From NCBI GenBank assembly GCA_004558955.1, contig SFZC01000003.1:1-40426 (forward strand): a stretch of DNA of 40,426 nucleotides, given 5' to 3'. The stretch's first letter is position 1, and each line of letters opens with the position of its first letter. This DNA comes from a bacterium (GTDB taxonomy: Bacteria; Cyanobacteriota; Vampirovibrionia; Gastranaerophilales; Gastranaerophilaceae). This document shows positions 32,601-40,426 of the stretch, piece by piece. The position numbers were made by a program, and so were the translations under genes. The notes under the pieces are model-generated. The model saw nothing but the letters and a program-made list of their open reading frames with translations, was not told the DNA's origin and ran no database searches.

Positions 32601-34894
32601 ACATTTGCCATTCGAAAACTCCGGAAGGTTGTCAAAATGATGAGCAAAAAGCCTTTAATTATGAAATGTTTGGACACATAAAAGACCTGCTTGCTCTCGG
32701 TATCGAAAAAGAGAATATCAGCGAAGTATTAAATTCCTGCAACCTTAACTGTCGCAAATTTCTGCCTGATGCCTACGAAAAAGTAAGCCTGCTTCACAAT
32801 ATGGGAATTGAAGATAAAGGTATATCAAAGCTTTTGCAAGTATGTACATCAAATTCCAAATTTCAACAAGAAACCTACGATACTCTGTTAACTTACCTTG
32901 CAGACATTAAAACCCTCAGAGATTTGGCACATGATGATGCCTACATCATTGAGAAATTGAACCAAAACAGAACCAATATTGACAAGGCAAGTAAAGTTTT
33001 CGGTCAAGATGTTATTGATAATGTTTTAACACAAAAGATTGACGGATTTATCAGTTTTATTCAACTTTGTAATAACATTACCGATAATTGTTCCGAAGCC
33101 TTTATCAACAATTTGAATGAAAAACTAGCCCTACTTCCTTCTCCTGAATTGAAGGTTAAACGTTTGCGTGTAATCGGCGGACTGGCAAACAAAGTCAGTG
33201 AGGAAAGTTTGCAAGAACTTGTTAATATGATTAAATCACCAAGTATGAGTCTGGAACAAATTAAATTTGCAAATGAAACCTTCGCAAGTGATGATGATTA
33301 TGACAATCAGGTAAGAAAATTTATGGAAGGGATTAATGTTCCTGCAAATTACGCCCAAAAGGTTCACGGTTATTTAATGAAGGAAAAATTAAATAAACAG
33401 GTGAATTTCCCTGAACCGATTGACGAACAAATGGCAAAAATGGACGGTTACGCTCAACAAATGCTGACTAACCCGAAAATCCCGCTAGATAAAAAGATTA
33501 AATATATTGATGAATTTAAGATTAAAAAAGCGGATATGGAAGCAAATCCTGAAAAATACACCACACCTGAACTTTTCCCAAAACCACTAAACGGTTTGAA
33601 AAAAGTCGTAATGGCTTATGTAAATATTCCGAATGATGATTTAGCTTTCAACAACTCAATCACTAATACAATGTACACAAATCTTGGGATTACTCCTAAC
33701 AGTAATTTGTTGAGAGAAATCCATTACGATGCAAAATATTTTGACAAATTGTTTGCGACAGGCTCAGGATTTAACACAAACTTTAAACGTTTGATTGAAT
33801 TGAAACAAACTAATCCGGGCAGACTGCTAACGGAAATTCGTATGGAAATGCCTGAAGAAGGTTCGCCTTTGTACGAAAAATATGCTTCAAACGGTCTATT
33901 AAAACAAATCGAAGCAAACCTTGAAACTAAAAAACAAATGGAAGCTCAAGGCATTGACTTTGATAAATGGAACAGTTTTGACCCTGAATTGAAAAGCGAA
34001 GATTTCACGGTTGAATCTGACCCGAAAACCGAATACGAAAACATCAGAAACAATTTGATAAATATTTTCCAAGATGAATTGTTTGATAAAATCAATCCTA
34101 ATGAAACCGAAAAATTGAAACAACATTTATCCGAATTCGGTTATACTTTGTGGAATAATAATATATTTAAAGACAGAGAACCGTTGCAGGATGATCAACT
34201 TGAAAGATTTGTCGGAATTGTAAAAAATTACATTGAGAAAAACGATTACTGGAAATCAGCAACAGAAAATGCTGAATTAACACCTGACGAAATCGAAGGT
34301 ATCACAGGATTTACAGACCACTTGAACGGTATTGCAACCCGTATCGAACAGGTTAAAGCCTCAAGAACGGTCAATGATATCCACTTCAGATTAACTGATG
34401 ACAACGATATCGGGAGAAACATTTTCTTTGGAAACCATGTAAGCTGCTGCAACAGTGTGAATAGTGCTTATGCAGGATATTCAGCCCCGATGCACCTTTT
34501 GAACAGTTATAACAGAGGGGTGGAATTGGTTGACAAATTCGGCAACTCATACGGAAATTCACTTTGTTTCTTTGCAATGATTGACGGAAAATTAACCTTC
34601 GTAATTGACAGTTTTGAAGCAAATGGCAAACTCGGCTCAAACCCGCTTGTCACCGATGAATTGATAAAATTCGGCAAACAGGTTTGTAAAGAAGTTGGCA
34701 GAAGTGATGCACAAATTATGATAGGACCTAACTATAACAACATTGATAAATCGAGATTACACCCTCAACACGCAGATGCAATCAAAGTTTTAGGTTCAGT
34801 ATCTGAAATGACTTATTGCGACTCAGTCGGCGGAAAAGTCCAAAACCAAATCAATAACGGTGTGGAAGATAAAATGATGTATGTTTACATATAG
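29660..34894 (+). CDS. Giant modular protein: GNAT domain, helical repeats, C-terminal CC-motif domain
   Basis: A 1744-residue protein without signal peptide or membrane helices. A Pro/Thr/Gln-rich opening (1-65) precedes a GNAT acetyltransferase domain (about 70-223: YAVKGDNDELLGYYQLEP, YIDSIGLKSEYRNTRKGYQA, NRNLVRMYQSLGF). A Glu-rich linker leads to about 1200 residues of degenerate helical repeats of roughly 40 residues with consensus Y-x-LLxLGI-xxxIS-x-LLxxC (LHNMGIEDKGISKLLQVC). The C-terminal domain (about 1573-1744) has FFGNHVSCCNSVN (Cys1596, Cys1597) and FVIDSFEANGKL. AGGAG precedes the ATG. It is flanked by unrelated unknown genes. It could be a multi-domain modifying enzyme or an effector exported without a signal peptide. 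Confidence 0.75.
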   Translation: MPIYPNNSKRPVYLPNNGGVWVTAPATAQTQTQQPVTNPNEQTNEEVTEVYVAPNVYRQFAPNAQPLQISSERANDSEELMQQIYEIDKQAFAETDPYENYDEFKRIVERNQLSTYAVKGDNDELLGYYQLEPIKNGDLYIDSIGLKSEYRNTRKGYQAIKYSWKKILDYAKENNVQTLSLHVDNTNRNLVRMYQSLGFSIKETLENYYENGAGAYFMERPLVENQQVNQAEAPTEEVQAIQTEEAENVEEPEISEAERIKAENEQKCQHAREELQEMGLDEAKINFVLKQCSQTSVFGHSKIKHFDDDIYNCCKYILQLEKDYGYNREVFPADGLSSYQISNILTSLKDENSNDENQVRTDLLPYLKDFVRLNTPTNRWNDLLHAAELRSRDGEKHHSREVLDFEKTLLAAGAKTSTCDIAKSCILSTKTGQVLDEEAKNCVKNAIYNLKDISDISYLVRSAVIEDEKGFESFDADTYEKVKDNIETDDYRKHVIYTAYGANMLKSRGVDLSAYVTYGKIVTSSDIFPNLSYETKEKLEPELFKACCYKELGLNSKRKTVMVTKFDQAAFNAAKELALNPFFGEKVMDLPKIIEACKEQKDEYSGYRFNPELLSKLEQLHAELPNQPLSNIIDIIEACKLKNTSALSDYQKPTSIRFNEEVFNTLLDIAKNGNRINETAVDAAKEAINGREYFNNAIYNQLADSYYWGKSKNRFGGYSNPYITDFFKTDNYGNKTFDVRLFNKFKELKCPISTVCTESRDKSYVYAITKFTPSEDLMNAYKRIKEGNYPFTKYEQDSGFSEDGVKELVELCKDQIRYGEETEFSPDTYNAIMELLEAGKDGRDVLNLIYNCKPYINHSQNFSPLRYELAKDLMNNKGIDIQNTSLIVSGCEQNGVIDQDKVDKCIELFNLGAKIPTQALSYAGDDEIAYKRLKDCIARELPDELIRFCKDRGEFKDRLYKMALSLQDEGFSPRQISSLMYICHSKTPEGCQNDEQKAFNYEMFGHIKDLLALGIEKENISEVLNSCNLNCRKFLPDAYEKVSLLHNMGIEDKGISKLLQVCTSNSKFQQETYDTLLTYLADIKTLRDLAHDDAYIIEKLNQNRTNIDKASKVFGQDVIDNVLTQKIDGFISFIQLCNNITDNCSEAFINNLNEKLALLPSPELKVKRLRVIGGLANKVSEESLQELVNMIKSPSMSLEQIKFANETFASDDDYDNQVRKFMEGINVPANYAQKVHGYLMKEKLNKQVNFPEPIDEQMAKMDGYAQQMLTNPKIPLDKKIKYIDEFKIKKADMEANPEKYTTPELFPKPLNGLKKVVMAYVNIPNDDLAFNNSITNTMYTNLGITPNSNLLREIHYDAKYFDKLFATGSGFNTNFKRLIELKQTNPGRLLTEIRMEMPEEGSPLYEKYASNGLLKQIEANLETKKQMEAQGIDFDKWNSFDPELKSEDFTVESDPKTEYENIRNNLINIFQDELFDKINPNETEKLKQHLSEFGYTLWNNNIFKDREPLQDDQLERFVGIVKNYIEKNDYWKSATENAELTPDEIEGITGFTDHLNGIATRIEQVKASRTVNDIHFRLTDDNDIGRNIFFGNHVSCCNSVNSAYAGYSAPMHLLNSYNRGVELVDKFGNSYGNSLCFFAMIDGKLTFVIDSFEANGKLGSNPLVTDELIKFGKQVCKEVGRSDAQIMIGPNYNNIDKSRLHPQHADAIKVLGSVSEMTYCDSVGGKVQNQINNGVEDKMMYVYI

Positions 34895-35002
34895 AACTTG
34901 ACTTATTCCAAGCCTTGATTGCGGTATCAGAGTTAAAGACTTTTCATACAAATTTCAAACATCTTAAATTAAGAATAGTTAATTATATTCATTTCAGATT
35001 GT

Positions 35003-36193
35003 CTAAGATTTATCCTTTGCAACTTTAAATAAATCATCAATTTTGATAACTTTTACTTGCTTAGATTCAATTCCTTTTGCTATAATTGAAGCCATTACAT
35101 CATTTAAACTTGTATGACTAAAAGTCATTTTAGTAGGAATACCTAAAGCCTGAGCCAGTTTGTCTGAGTATTTATCGAATTCCTTCTGGGCTTTATCACC
35201 GGCAAGTCTTGCATCTTTTTCCAGAAAATTATTATAGTATTTGTTATAGTTTATTTGCATAGGACAATACAACACATCTGCTTTCAACAGTTTAGGCGCT
35301 AATATTTTTTCCTCATCAGTTAAAACTATTTTATTATTTCTGAAAAAATTGAAAAAACTTTTCTTATAATTTGAAATTATTTTATGTTGCCACTTATGAC
35401 GAAATTCATGATTTATTGTATCTACAAGATCTGATTTCGGCCAATTAGGGTCAATCGTCACATTGTTAGTTAAATCCTGATAATAACCGCAACATTTTTT
35501 TAGTTTTTGCAATCTGACTTTTCCACTCATTCCAACAACATCTTGCTTTTGTTCCGCATACTTAGCGGCAGACAAAACAAAATCTTCATTGTCATAATTC
35601 CTTATATATAAATAAGGATCATCTTTTACTTTGGAAATTATTTCAGGATTTCCGTCAATTGTTTTATTTATAAGTTTTCCGTCTTTTAATCTTGTTGCCG
35701 TTGTTTTAAGTTGGTTGTTTTCAACAGTCGCCCATTTCGGAGCCAAATTTTCATAGATTTGAGTTTCAAATCTTGAACCGTCAGAATTTTGTTTATATTG
35801 CAACTTCATTCTTGAGATGCCTGTTACTTGTGGCGTAAAGGCTTCTTTTGTTCCCTTGGTAATTTTACCATCAGATAAGAATTTTGTATCAGTAAAACGC
35901 ACATTTTTTGCATATTCATATTTTCGAATAATTTTTGACGTTTTCTGCCCTTCTTGTTGTTTAATTATGACCTTTTTTAACAATTTATTTTCATTATTAC
36001 GAAAAGAATAAACCTTAGACAATCCACCCCCAAAATTTGTGGCGATTTCAACTTTTTCAAGAGATGAAGTTCCTTTCGGAATTAAATTTTTGGGTAGTGA
36101 ATCAAATTTAATATTTTCCTTAGAAAGAAGTCTGTACCCGTTTTTGGTCCATTTTTGAGCAATGTTTGCCGTAATTTTTCCAATATTAACCAT
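35003..36193 (-). CDS. Putative zinc metallopeptidase (HEFRH) with long N-terminal region
   Basis: A 396-residue protein. The C-terminal third carries DTINHEFRHKWQHKI, an HExxH zinc site (His262, Glu263, His266), and about 59 residues later NFLEKDARLAGDKAQKEFD, where Glu325 is a good third ligand; together this looks like a gluzincin-type metallopeptidase core. The N-terminal ~220 residues (basic, beta-rich, KVIIKQQEGQKTSK) are unassigned. No signal peptide, so an intracellular target or unconventional export is implied. AAGGGG precedes the ATG. It opens MVNIGK, like MNIGK of the protein at 8873. It is convergent with the giant gene; no terminator is seen between them. Confidence 0.65.
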   Translation of the reverse strand: MVNIGKITANIAQKWTKNGYRLLSKENIKFDSLPKNLIPKGTSSLEKVEIATNFGGGLSKVYSFRNNENKLLKKVIIKQQEGQKTSKIIRKYEYAKNVRFTDTKFLSDGKITKGTKEAFTPQVTGISRMKLQYKQNSDGSRFETQIYENLAPKWATVENNQLKTTATRLKDGKLINKTIDGNPEIISKVKDDPYLYIRNYDNEDFVLSAAKYAEQKQDVVGMSGKVRLQKLKKCCGYYQDLTNNVTIDPNWPKSDLVDTINHEFRHKWQHKIISNYKKSFFNFFRNNKIVLTDEEKILAPKLLKADVLYCPMQINYNKYYNNFLEKDARLAGDKAQKEFDKYSDKLAQALGIPTKMTFSHTSLNDVMASIIAKGIESKQVKVIKIDDLFKVAKDKS

Positions 36194-36343
36194 TTTAAAT
36201 ATCCCCTTATAATATTAAAAAAATATTTAATAAAAAATTTGCTTAATAGTTTCAGGTTTGTTACATAAAATTAATATTATTGGAAAAGCAGGTTGGTGTT
36301 ACCACCCCAATGGTGTTAATTTACTTGATTTTTAATTTTTTTC

Positions 36344-36385
36344 AGAATGATAAGCCATTTGGTAAGCCAACCAATATGTCATTCA
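36344..36385. repeat. 42-nt palindromic intergenic repeat, copy 2
   Basis: Shares 35 of 42 bases with 11133-11174. Several differences lie within or beside the stem while pairing is largely kept, as in mobile palindromic repeats. Confidence 0.65.
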
Positions 36386-36435
36386 TACATTTGAGTCTGA
36401 ATCTGTTTCAAAATCGACTTTTTGCTCCGCAAAAC

Positions 36436-37266
36436 CTACATATCCAACGCAATATCAAGGGTTGGTGCTTTGGCAACGATTGCACTTGAAGAGATTATAT
36501 CAACTCCGCATTCCGCAATCGCACGGACTGTTTCAAGTCTGACATTTCCGCTTGCTTCCACAATCGCTCTATGGTCAATCAATTTAACTGCTGATTTCAT
36601 TGTGTCTAAGTCCATATTATCAAGCATAATAATATCAACCCCAAGTGGCAATGCCTCTTTAATTTGGTCAACCGTATCACATTCAAGTTCAATCTTATGT
36701 GCGTGAGAAAGATTTGCCTTAACCTTTTCTACTGCTTTTGTAACCGAACCCGCAACCTGAATGTGGTTATCCTTAATCATTGCACAATCTGAAAGATTAA
36801 ATCTGTGAAGAGCTCCGCCACCTGTTTTGACAGAATACTTTTCAAATGCTCTAAATCCCGGAGTCGTCTTTCTTGTATCAACGATTTTGCAAGGTAATTC
36901 ACCGATTGCGGTTTGGTATTTGTGAGTTTCTGTCGCAATTCCACTCATTCTTTGAATATAATTTAATGAAACTCTTTCGCCCAACAACAAATATTTACCC
37001 GGACCTTCAATTCTTGCCAAAACATCGCCTTTTTGGATTTTGTCGCCGTCTTTGAACAGCAAATCAACTTTTACTCTGTCTGACAAAATTTTAAAAACCG
37101 TTTTAAAAACATTCAAACCGCAAATAATACCTTCACTGCGTGAAACAAGTGAAGCCTTGAATATTTCGTCTTCCCCGACAATACTTTCTGTTGTTACGTC
37201 ACCAAATCCTATATCTTCCATCAAGGCTGATTTTACATGTTCTTCTACATAAAAATTACTTAGCAA
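36436..37266 (-). CDS. nadC: Nicotinate-nucleotide pyrophosphorylase (quinolinate phosphoribosyltransferase)
   Basis: Converts quinolinate plus PRPP to nicotinate mononucleotide in de novo NAD synthesis. The 276 residues show EDIGFGDVTTESIV, GERVSLNYIQRMSGIAT, the DTRKTTPGFRAFEKYSVKTG motif with its phosphate-binding Arg/Lys, GGALHRFNLSDCAMIKDNH, and IMLDNMDLDTM near the C-terminus. Start is TTG at 37266 with AAGGAG 8 nt upstream, overlapping the end of nadB by 11 nt, so the two genes are translationally coupled. No nadA (quinolinate synthase) gene is in the window. Confidence 0.97.
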   Translation of the reverse strand: MLSNFYVEEHVKSALMEDIGFGDVTTESIVGEDEIFKASLVSRSEGIICGLNVFKTVFKILSDRVKVDLLFKDGDKIQKGDVLARIEGPGKYLLLGERVSLNYIQRMSGIATETHKYQTAIGELPCKIVDTRKTTPGFRAFEKYSVKTGGGALHRFNLSDCAMIKDNHIQVAGSVTKAVEKVKANLSHAHKIELECDTVDQIKEALPLGVDIIMLDNMDLDTMKSAVKLIDHRAIVEASGNVRLETVRAIAECGVDIISSSAIVAKAPTLDIALDM

Positions 37267-38863
37267 AACTAATTTCTCCTTTATTATTTTTTATTAAGCT
37301 ATGTTCGCAAATACTGCTTTTTCCCAAATAATCCGTACGGTAATGAGCCCCACGAGATTCTTTTCTGTTCAAGGCAGAAGTTATAATAAGCCTTGCTGTG
37401 ATTAACATATTACGCAATTCATATTCTGCCGCATTTTTGCATTTATCAACTCGTCCGAATTTTTCAGAAATATTTTCAACTGTTTGCAGTGCTTCCGTCA
37501 AAGATTTTTCATTTCTGAAAATTCCGACATTTTCCCACATAATTTCTTTTAATTGTGTCTTTAATTTTTCAATTTCAACCTCAGAAAATTCTAAATTCTC
37601 CTCGTATTTTTTGATTAAATTTTCATCAATTCCGCCAACTTCAGAAATCTTTTTATTTTTCAAATAATCCGCAACTTCATAGGCAAAAATCACACATTCC
37701 AGTAGCGAATTACTTGCAAGTCTGTTTGCTCCGTGCAATCCAGTTGAAGAAACTTCGCCGATTGCAAACAAACCTTTTGCAGAGGTTTCAGAAGTTAAAT
37801 CGGTTTTCACACCACCCATAAAATAGTGAGCGGCAGGAGAAACAGGAATGAAATCTTTTGTAATATCTATACCGATTTCGCTGCATCTTTTTGCAATAGT
37901 CGGAAATCTTTTTAACAATTTTTCTTTGCCAATACCCGTTGCGTTCAAATATACGTTCGGAACATTTGTTTCTTCCATTTCGGTAAAAATTGAACGTGCA
38001 ACGATATCACGAGGGGCAAGCTCTTTTCTCTCATCGTACTTATACATAAATTCATGTCCGTCTTTATCGCAAAGTTTTGCACCTTCTCCACGAACTGCCT
38101 CACTTATCAAAAATCTGTTTTCACGAGAGTCATCGGCAAGTGATGTCGGGTGGAATTGTACAAACTCCATATCCTGAAGTTCAATACCCGCTCTATAACA
38201 TAGTGCAGGACCGTCACCGGTTGCAACTGACGGATTAGTAGTATATTTATATAACTGTCCGACACCGCCTGTTGCCAAAATTACCACAGGAGCTTCAATC
38301 GCTTCATATTCGTTCGTTTGGGAATTATAAACCACAATTCCCGTACATTCATTATTTTTTATGGAAATATCGACAATCGGAGCATTTTCTTTGAGTGAAA
38401 TGTTCTTATTTTCACGAACCTTTTTACACAAAGCTATTGTCATTTCTCGTCCTGTTGCATCACCGCCCGAGTGCAAAATTCTTCTGATACTGTGAGCCGC
38501 TTCTTTTGTCAAAGTAAAATTACCGTTCGCATCTCGGTCAAATTCTACTCCGAATTTTAGCAAGTCATGAACGACTTTATCTGAATTTTCACTCACAAAT
38601 TTTGTTGTATTCAATTCGCTTAAACCCGCACCAGCCTTCAAAGTATCAGACACATGGAGTTCCACAGAATCTTGTGTATTATCCTTCAATACTGCAACCA
38701 TACCGCCTTGAGCATAATACGAATTACTGTCATCTAAATCTGATTTTGTAACAAGTAAAATCCCGTTTGGAAGGTCTTTTAACTGTTGTTCTATTTTTAA
38801 TGCGGCATACAAGCCTGAAAGTCCGCTACCGGCAACTATTACCGAATATTTTGAATGTCTCAT
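37256..38863 (-). CDS. nadB: L-aspartate oxidase
   Basis: Flavoenzyme oxidising L-aspartate to iminoaspartate, the first step of de novo NAD synthesis. The 535 residues have the FAD Rossmann motif VIVAGSGLSGLYAALK at the N-terminus, SNSYYAQGGMVAVL, HSIRRILHSGGDATGREM, VILATGGVGQLYKYTTNP, the active-site region FVQFHPTSL and EAVRGEGAKL, PAAHYFMGGVKTDL and GLHGANRLASNSLLECVIF, then the helical succinate-dehydrogenase-like C-terminus. The ribosome-binding site is weak (GGGAAAC or GAAG). It is the first gene of a two-gene nad operon, divergent from the response regulator across a 209-bp spacer. Confidence 0.97.
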   Translation of the reverse strand: MRHSKYSVIVAGSGLSGLYAALKIEQQLKDLPNGILLVTKSDLDDSNSYYAQGGMVAVLKDNTQDSVELHVSDTLKAGAGLSELNTTKFVSENSDKVVHDLLKFGVEFDRDANGNFTLTKEAAHSIRRILHSGGDATGREMTIALCKKVRENKNISLKENAPIVDISIKNNECTGIVVYNSQTNEYEAIEAPVVILATGGVGQLYKYTTNPSVATGDGPALCYRAGIELQDMEFVQFHPTSLADDSRENRFLISEAVRGEGAKLCDKDGHEFMYKYDERKELAPRDIVARSIFTEMEETNVPNVYLNATGIGKEKLLKRFPTIAKRCSEIGIDITKDFIPVSPAAHYFMGGVKTDLTSETSAKGLFAIGEVSSTGLHGANRLASNSLLECVIFAYEVADYLKNKKISEVGGIDENLIKKYEENLEFSEVEIEKLKTQLKEIMWENVGIFRNEKSLTEALQTVENISEKFGRVDKCKNAAEYELRNMLITARLIITSALNRKESRGAHYRTDYLGKSSICEHSLIKNNKGEISFAK

Positions 38864-39020
38864 CTTCGTGTTTCCCGTTTTTTCTAATAATTTTATAACA
38901 AAAAGAACATTTGTGCTATGAAACGAAGAAATTTTATAAAATATTTATCTTTATAATTCAAAGAAGAAGTAAAAACACATTCACAAAAAGAATATCCCCA
39001 AAGCCTAAACTTGACAACAA

Positions 39021-39049
39021 TTCAAACCTTATCTCTTCGTTCATATAAT
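39021..39049 (+). promoter_or_regulatory. Promoter of the response regulator
   Basis: Consensus TATAAT (39044-39049) with a weak TTCAAA (39021-39026) 17 nt upstream. A perfect TTGACA at 39011 is 27 nt away, too far to serve. Confidence 0.5.
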
Positions 39050-39072
39050 GTGAAAAACACAAGGAGTAAATT

Positions 39073-39741
39073 ATGATAAATTCAAATATAAGGCTAATGT
39101 TGGTTGAAGATCATAAACTTATGAGAGTGGGTTTGAAATCGCTATTTGAAGAACAAGACGGGCTTGAAGTTACCTCAGAAGCCAACAACGGACACGATGC
39201 GATTGAAAATTTCAAAACAACCCACCCCGATGTAACTCTTATGGATATAGGTTTGCCCGACATTTCGGGAATCGAAGCCACTAAAAAAATTCTTGAACTC
39301 AATACCAATGCCAAAATAATAATTTTAACCTCACATCTTAGTGAAAACGAAGTGATTGATGCCTTACAATCAGGTGCTTGTGCATACGTTATGAAGGATA
39401 TCAACACAGATATCTTAAAAATGATAATAAAAACAATCAAAGAAGGTGCGATGTGGATAGACCCATTAGCTGTGCCGATTTTGCGTGATAAAAATTGCGG
39501 AATTGTTCCGCAACGTCAAATGTCCCGTGCAATGTTCAGAGAAAAACATTCAAACCTCACTCAACGAGAATATGAAGTCCTAAAACTCGTTGTTGACGGA
39601 AAATCAAATAATGAAATCGCCGAAGCACTGACGATTTCTTCTCACACAGCAAAAGCACACGTTTGCAATATTATCCAGAAGCTCGTTGTTGATGATAGGA
39701 CTCAAGCCGCCGTAAAAGCTCTAAAAGAAGGACTTGTCTGA
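39073..39741 (+). CDS. NarL/FixJ-family response regulator (orphan)
   Basis: A 222-residue DNA-binding response regulator. The receiver domain (1-120) has the acidic pocket VEDH, the phospho-acceptor in LMDIGLPD (Asp58), the T/S-switch strand IIILTSHLSENE and Lys in YVMKDI. A linker rich in charged residues leads to a LuxR-type HTH (about 158-218): LTQREYEVLKLVVDGKSNNE, then EALTISSHTAKAHVCNIIQK. AAGGAG is 6 nt before the ATG. No kinase is adjacent; the soluble PAS kinase at 6517 also lacks a partner, but distance makes pairing a guess. Confidence 0.95.
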   Translation: MINSNIRLMLVEDHKLMRVGLKSLFEEQDGLEVTSEANNGHDAIENFKTTHPDVTLMDIGLPDISGIEATKKILELNTNAKIIILTSHLSENEVIDALQSGACAYVMKDINTDILKMIIKTIKEGAMWIDPLAVPILRDKNCGIVPQRQMSRAMFREKHSNLTQREYEVLKLVVDGKSNNEIAEALTISSHTAKAHVCNIIQKLVVDDRTQAAVKALKEGLV

Positions 39742-39840
39742 GTTTATCTTTTCTCAAAATTTGCTATAATTTTCTTTTAAAACCATTGTAAACTTTTATT
39801 AACAAAATACCTGTAAAAATTAAAGATTTTGCTTGTAAAT

Positions 39841-39863
39841 GTCGATATTTATCATGTATCGAC
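39841..39863. promoter_or_regulatory. Inverted repeat upstream of the last gene
   Basis: GTCGATA / TATCGAC, perfect 7-bp arms with a 9-nt spacer, about 40 nt before the ATG at 39904; operator or leader hairpin. Confidence 0.4.
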
Positions 39864-39903
39864 TAAAGAGTATAAGTTACGAAATCAGAACGAAAGGGAA
39901 ACA

Positions 39904-40426
39904 ATGGGTTTAGCGGCATCACAAGCAAGATTATTAACTATAACAGCCAGAAAATCTGACTGTGAGTTTTTGTCAATGTCTTTGTCACATCAAAAGCTTT
40001 CACTTGCTCGTGATATGGAAAAAGTTTCTTCTGATTATCAAAACGCATTGAGCCAAACAAAATTGGTTTATGATTACCATGGTTCAGGCGATACAAGCAT
40101 AAATTTAGATTACGGACTTTTGATGACTCCGTCAATTTACAATGACTATTACCCGAAAACAGTTACCGATGCAGATAACAGAGTAATTTTAAATTCTTCT
40201 TATGCCGCAGCGGCAAGAGCAGCAGGAATTCCTGTTGAAGGTCTTGAAGGTACTCCGTCAGATTCGGTTCGTAATGCGTTTGTTGAAGCATTAGCAGGGG
40301 CAGGCGTAATCACTGCAACTCGTGCTGCATCAATCGAAGCCGTAACTTACGGTAACTCAATAGGTTTAGGCAGCAGCTCAAACGTTACCGCTTCTTATAC
40401 GCAAGTTTCGTATGATGAATTGTTAG
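39904..40426 (+). CDS. Melainabacteria-type MGLAASQARLL protein, 3' truncated by the window
   Basis: The frame is open from ATG 39904 to the window end (174 codons visible, no stop). GAAAGGGA provides a ribosome-binding site. It starts MGLAASQARLLTITARKSDC, then a probable coiled-coil (LSHQKLSLARDMEKVSSDYQ) and a Ser/Ala/Gly-rich region. I recall this opening from families abundant in gut Gastranaerophilales; the helical N-terminus resembles secretion-substrate or flagellin/hook-like N-termini, but no such function is established. No classical signal peptide. The full length and C-terminal half cannot be seen. Confidence 0.75.
   Translation, partial: MGLAASQARLLTITARKSDCEFLSMSLSHQKLSLARDMEKVSSDYQNALSQTKLVYDYHGSGDTSINLDYGLLMTPSIYNDYYPKTVTDADNRVILNSSYAAAARAAGIPVEGLEGTPSDSVRNAFVEALAGAGVITATRAASIEAVTYGNSIGLGSSSNVTASYTQVSYDELL

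Noticed and set aside
39011..39049. Consensus TTGACA (39011) paired with TATAAT (39044)
   Set aside because: The spacer is 27 nt, too long for a sigma-70 promoter; the weak TTCAAA at 39021 has the right distance.

Overview
The window is AT-rich bacterial chromosome, most likely from an uncultured gut Gastranaerophilales/Melainabacteria (Vampirovibrionia, the non-photosynthetic sister group of Cyanobacteria). This is inference from gene content. It carries a yggS-sepF pair, an LL-diaminopimelate aminotransferase (dapL), a prepilin of the FTLAETLITLG type, and several lineage-looking proteins: one opening MKITPLMMNSVNFG and one opening MGLAASQARLLTITARK. No rRNA, tRNA, CRISPR array, insertion sequence or complete prophage was recognised.

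Layout. Positions 1-698 (minus) hold a CooC-like P-loop ATPase whose frame is interrupted near 189-206 by a GC-richer fragment of an oligopeptide ABC permease, most simply an assembly chimera at the contig edge. 819-3748 is housekeeping: rplI, a zupT-type ZIP transporter, and divergent yggS-sepF. 3749-4367 is a gene-free stretch full of hairpins. 4368-5511 is a divergent XRE regulator/prepilin pair. 5523-9373 (all minus) holds ogt, small unknown proteins and a soluble PAS-PAS histidine kinase. 9476-11682 holds a sugar MFS transporter and a secreted YG-repeat protein. 11746-19058 has an AsmA/TamB-like protein divergent from mfd, followed by a parvulin lipoprotein. 19432-22614 is accessory: a membrane protein with the NSVNFG leader, thioredoxin, a DUF2971 protein, a toxin-antitoxin-like pair and an unlisted 54-aa protein. 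22960-25064 has two tandem L,D-transpeptidases. 25113-29020 (minus) is a likely operon with dapL, a second fold-type I aminotransferase, a GNAT-like protein and an unknown. 29110-36193 has a small secreted protein, a 1744-aa GNAT/helical-repeat/CC-motif protein and an HEFRH metallopeptidase-like protein. 36436-38863 is nadB-nadC. 39073-39741 is a NarL-type response regulator. The last gene (39904 onward) runs off the window.

How it fits together. Cell division (sepF), PLP homeostasis (yggS) with PLP enzymes (dapL and the second aminotransferase), lysine/peptidoglycan precursor supply (dapL), cell-wall cross-linking (L,D-transpeptidases), NAD synthesis (nadBC) and repair (mfd, ogt) form the core. 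The accessory parts contain the points most worth a second look: a toxin-antitoxin-like pair with an unrecognised toxin and an apparently leaderless transcript; a hairpin hiding the ribosome-binding site of the second L,D-transpeptidase; a recurring TATAAT-N6/7-ATG arrangement suggesting leaderless mRNAs; families of intergenic palindromic repeats; and the 1744-aa modular protein.
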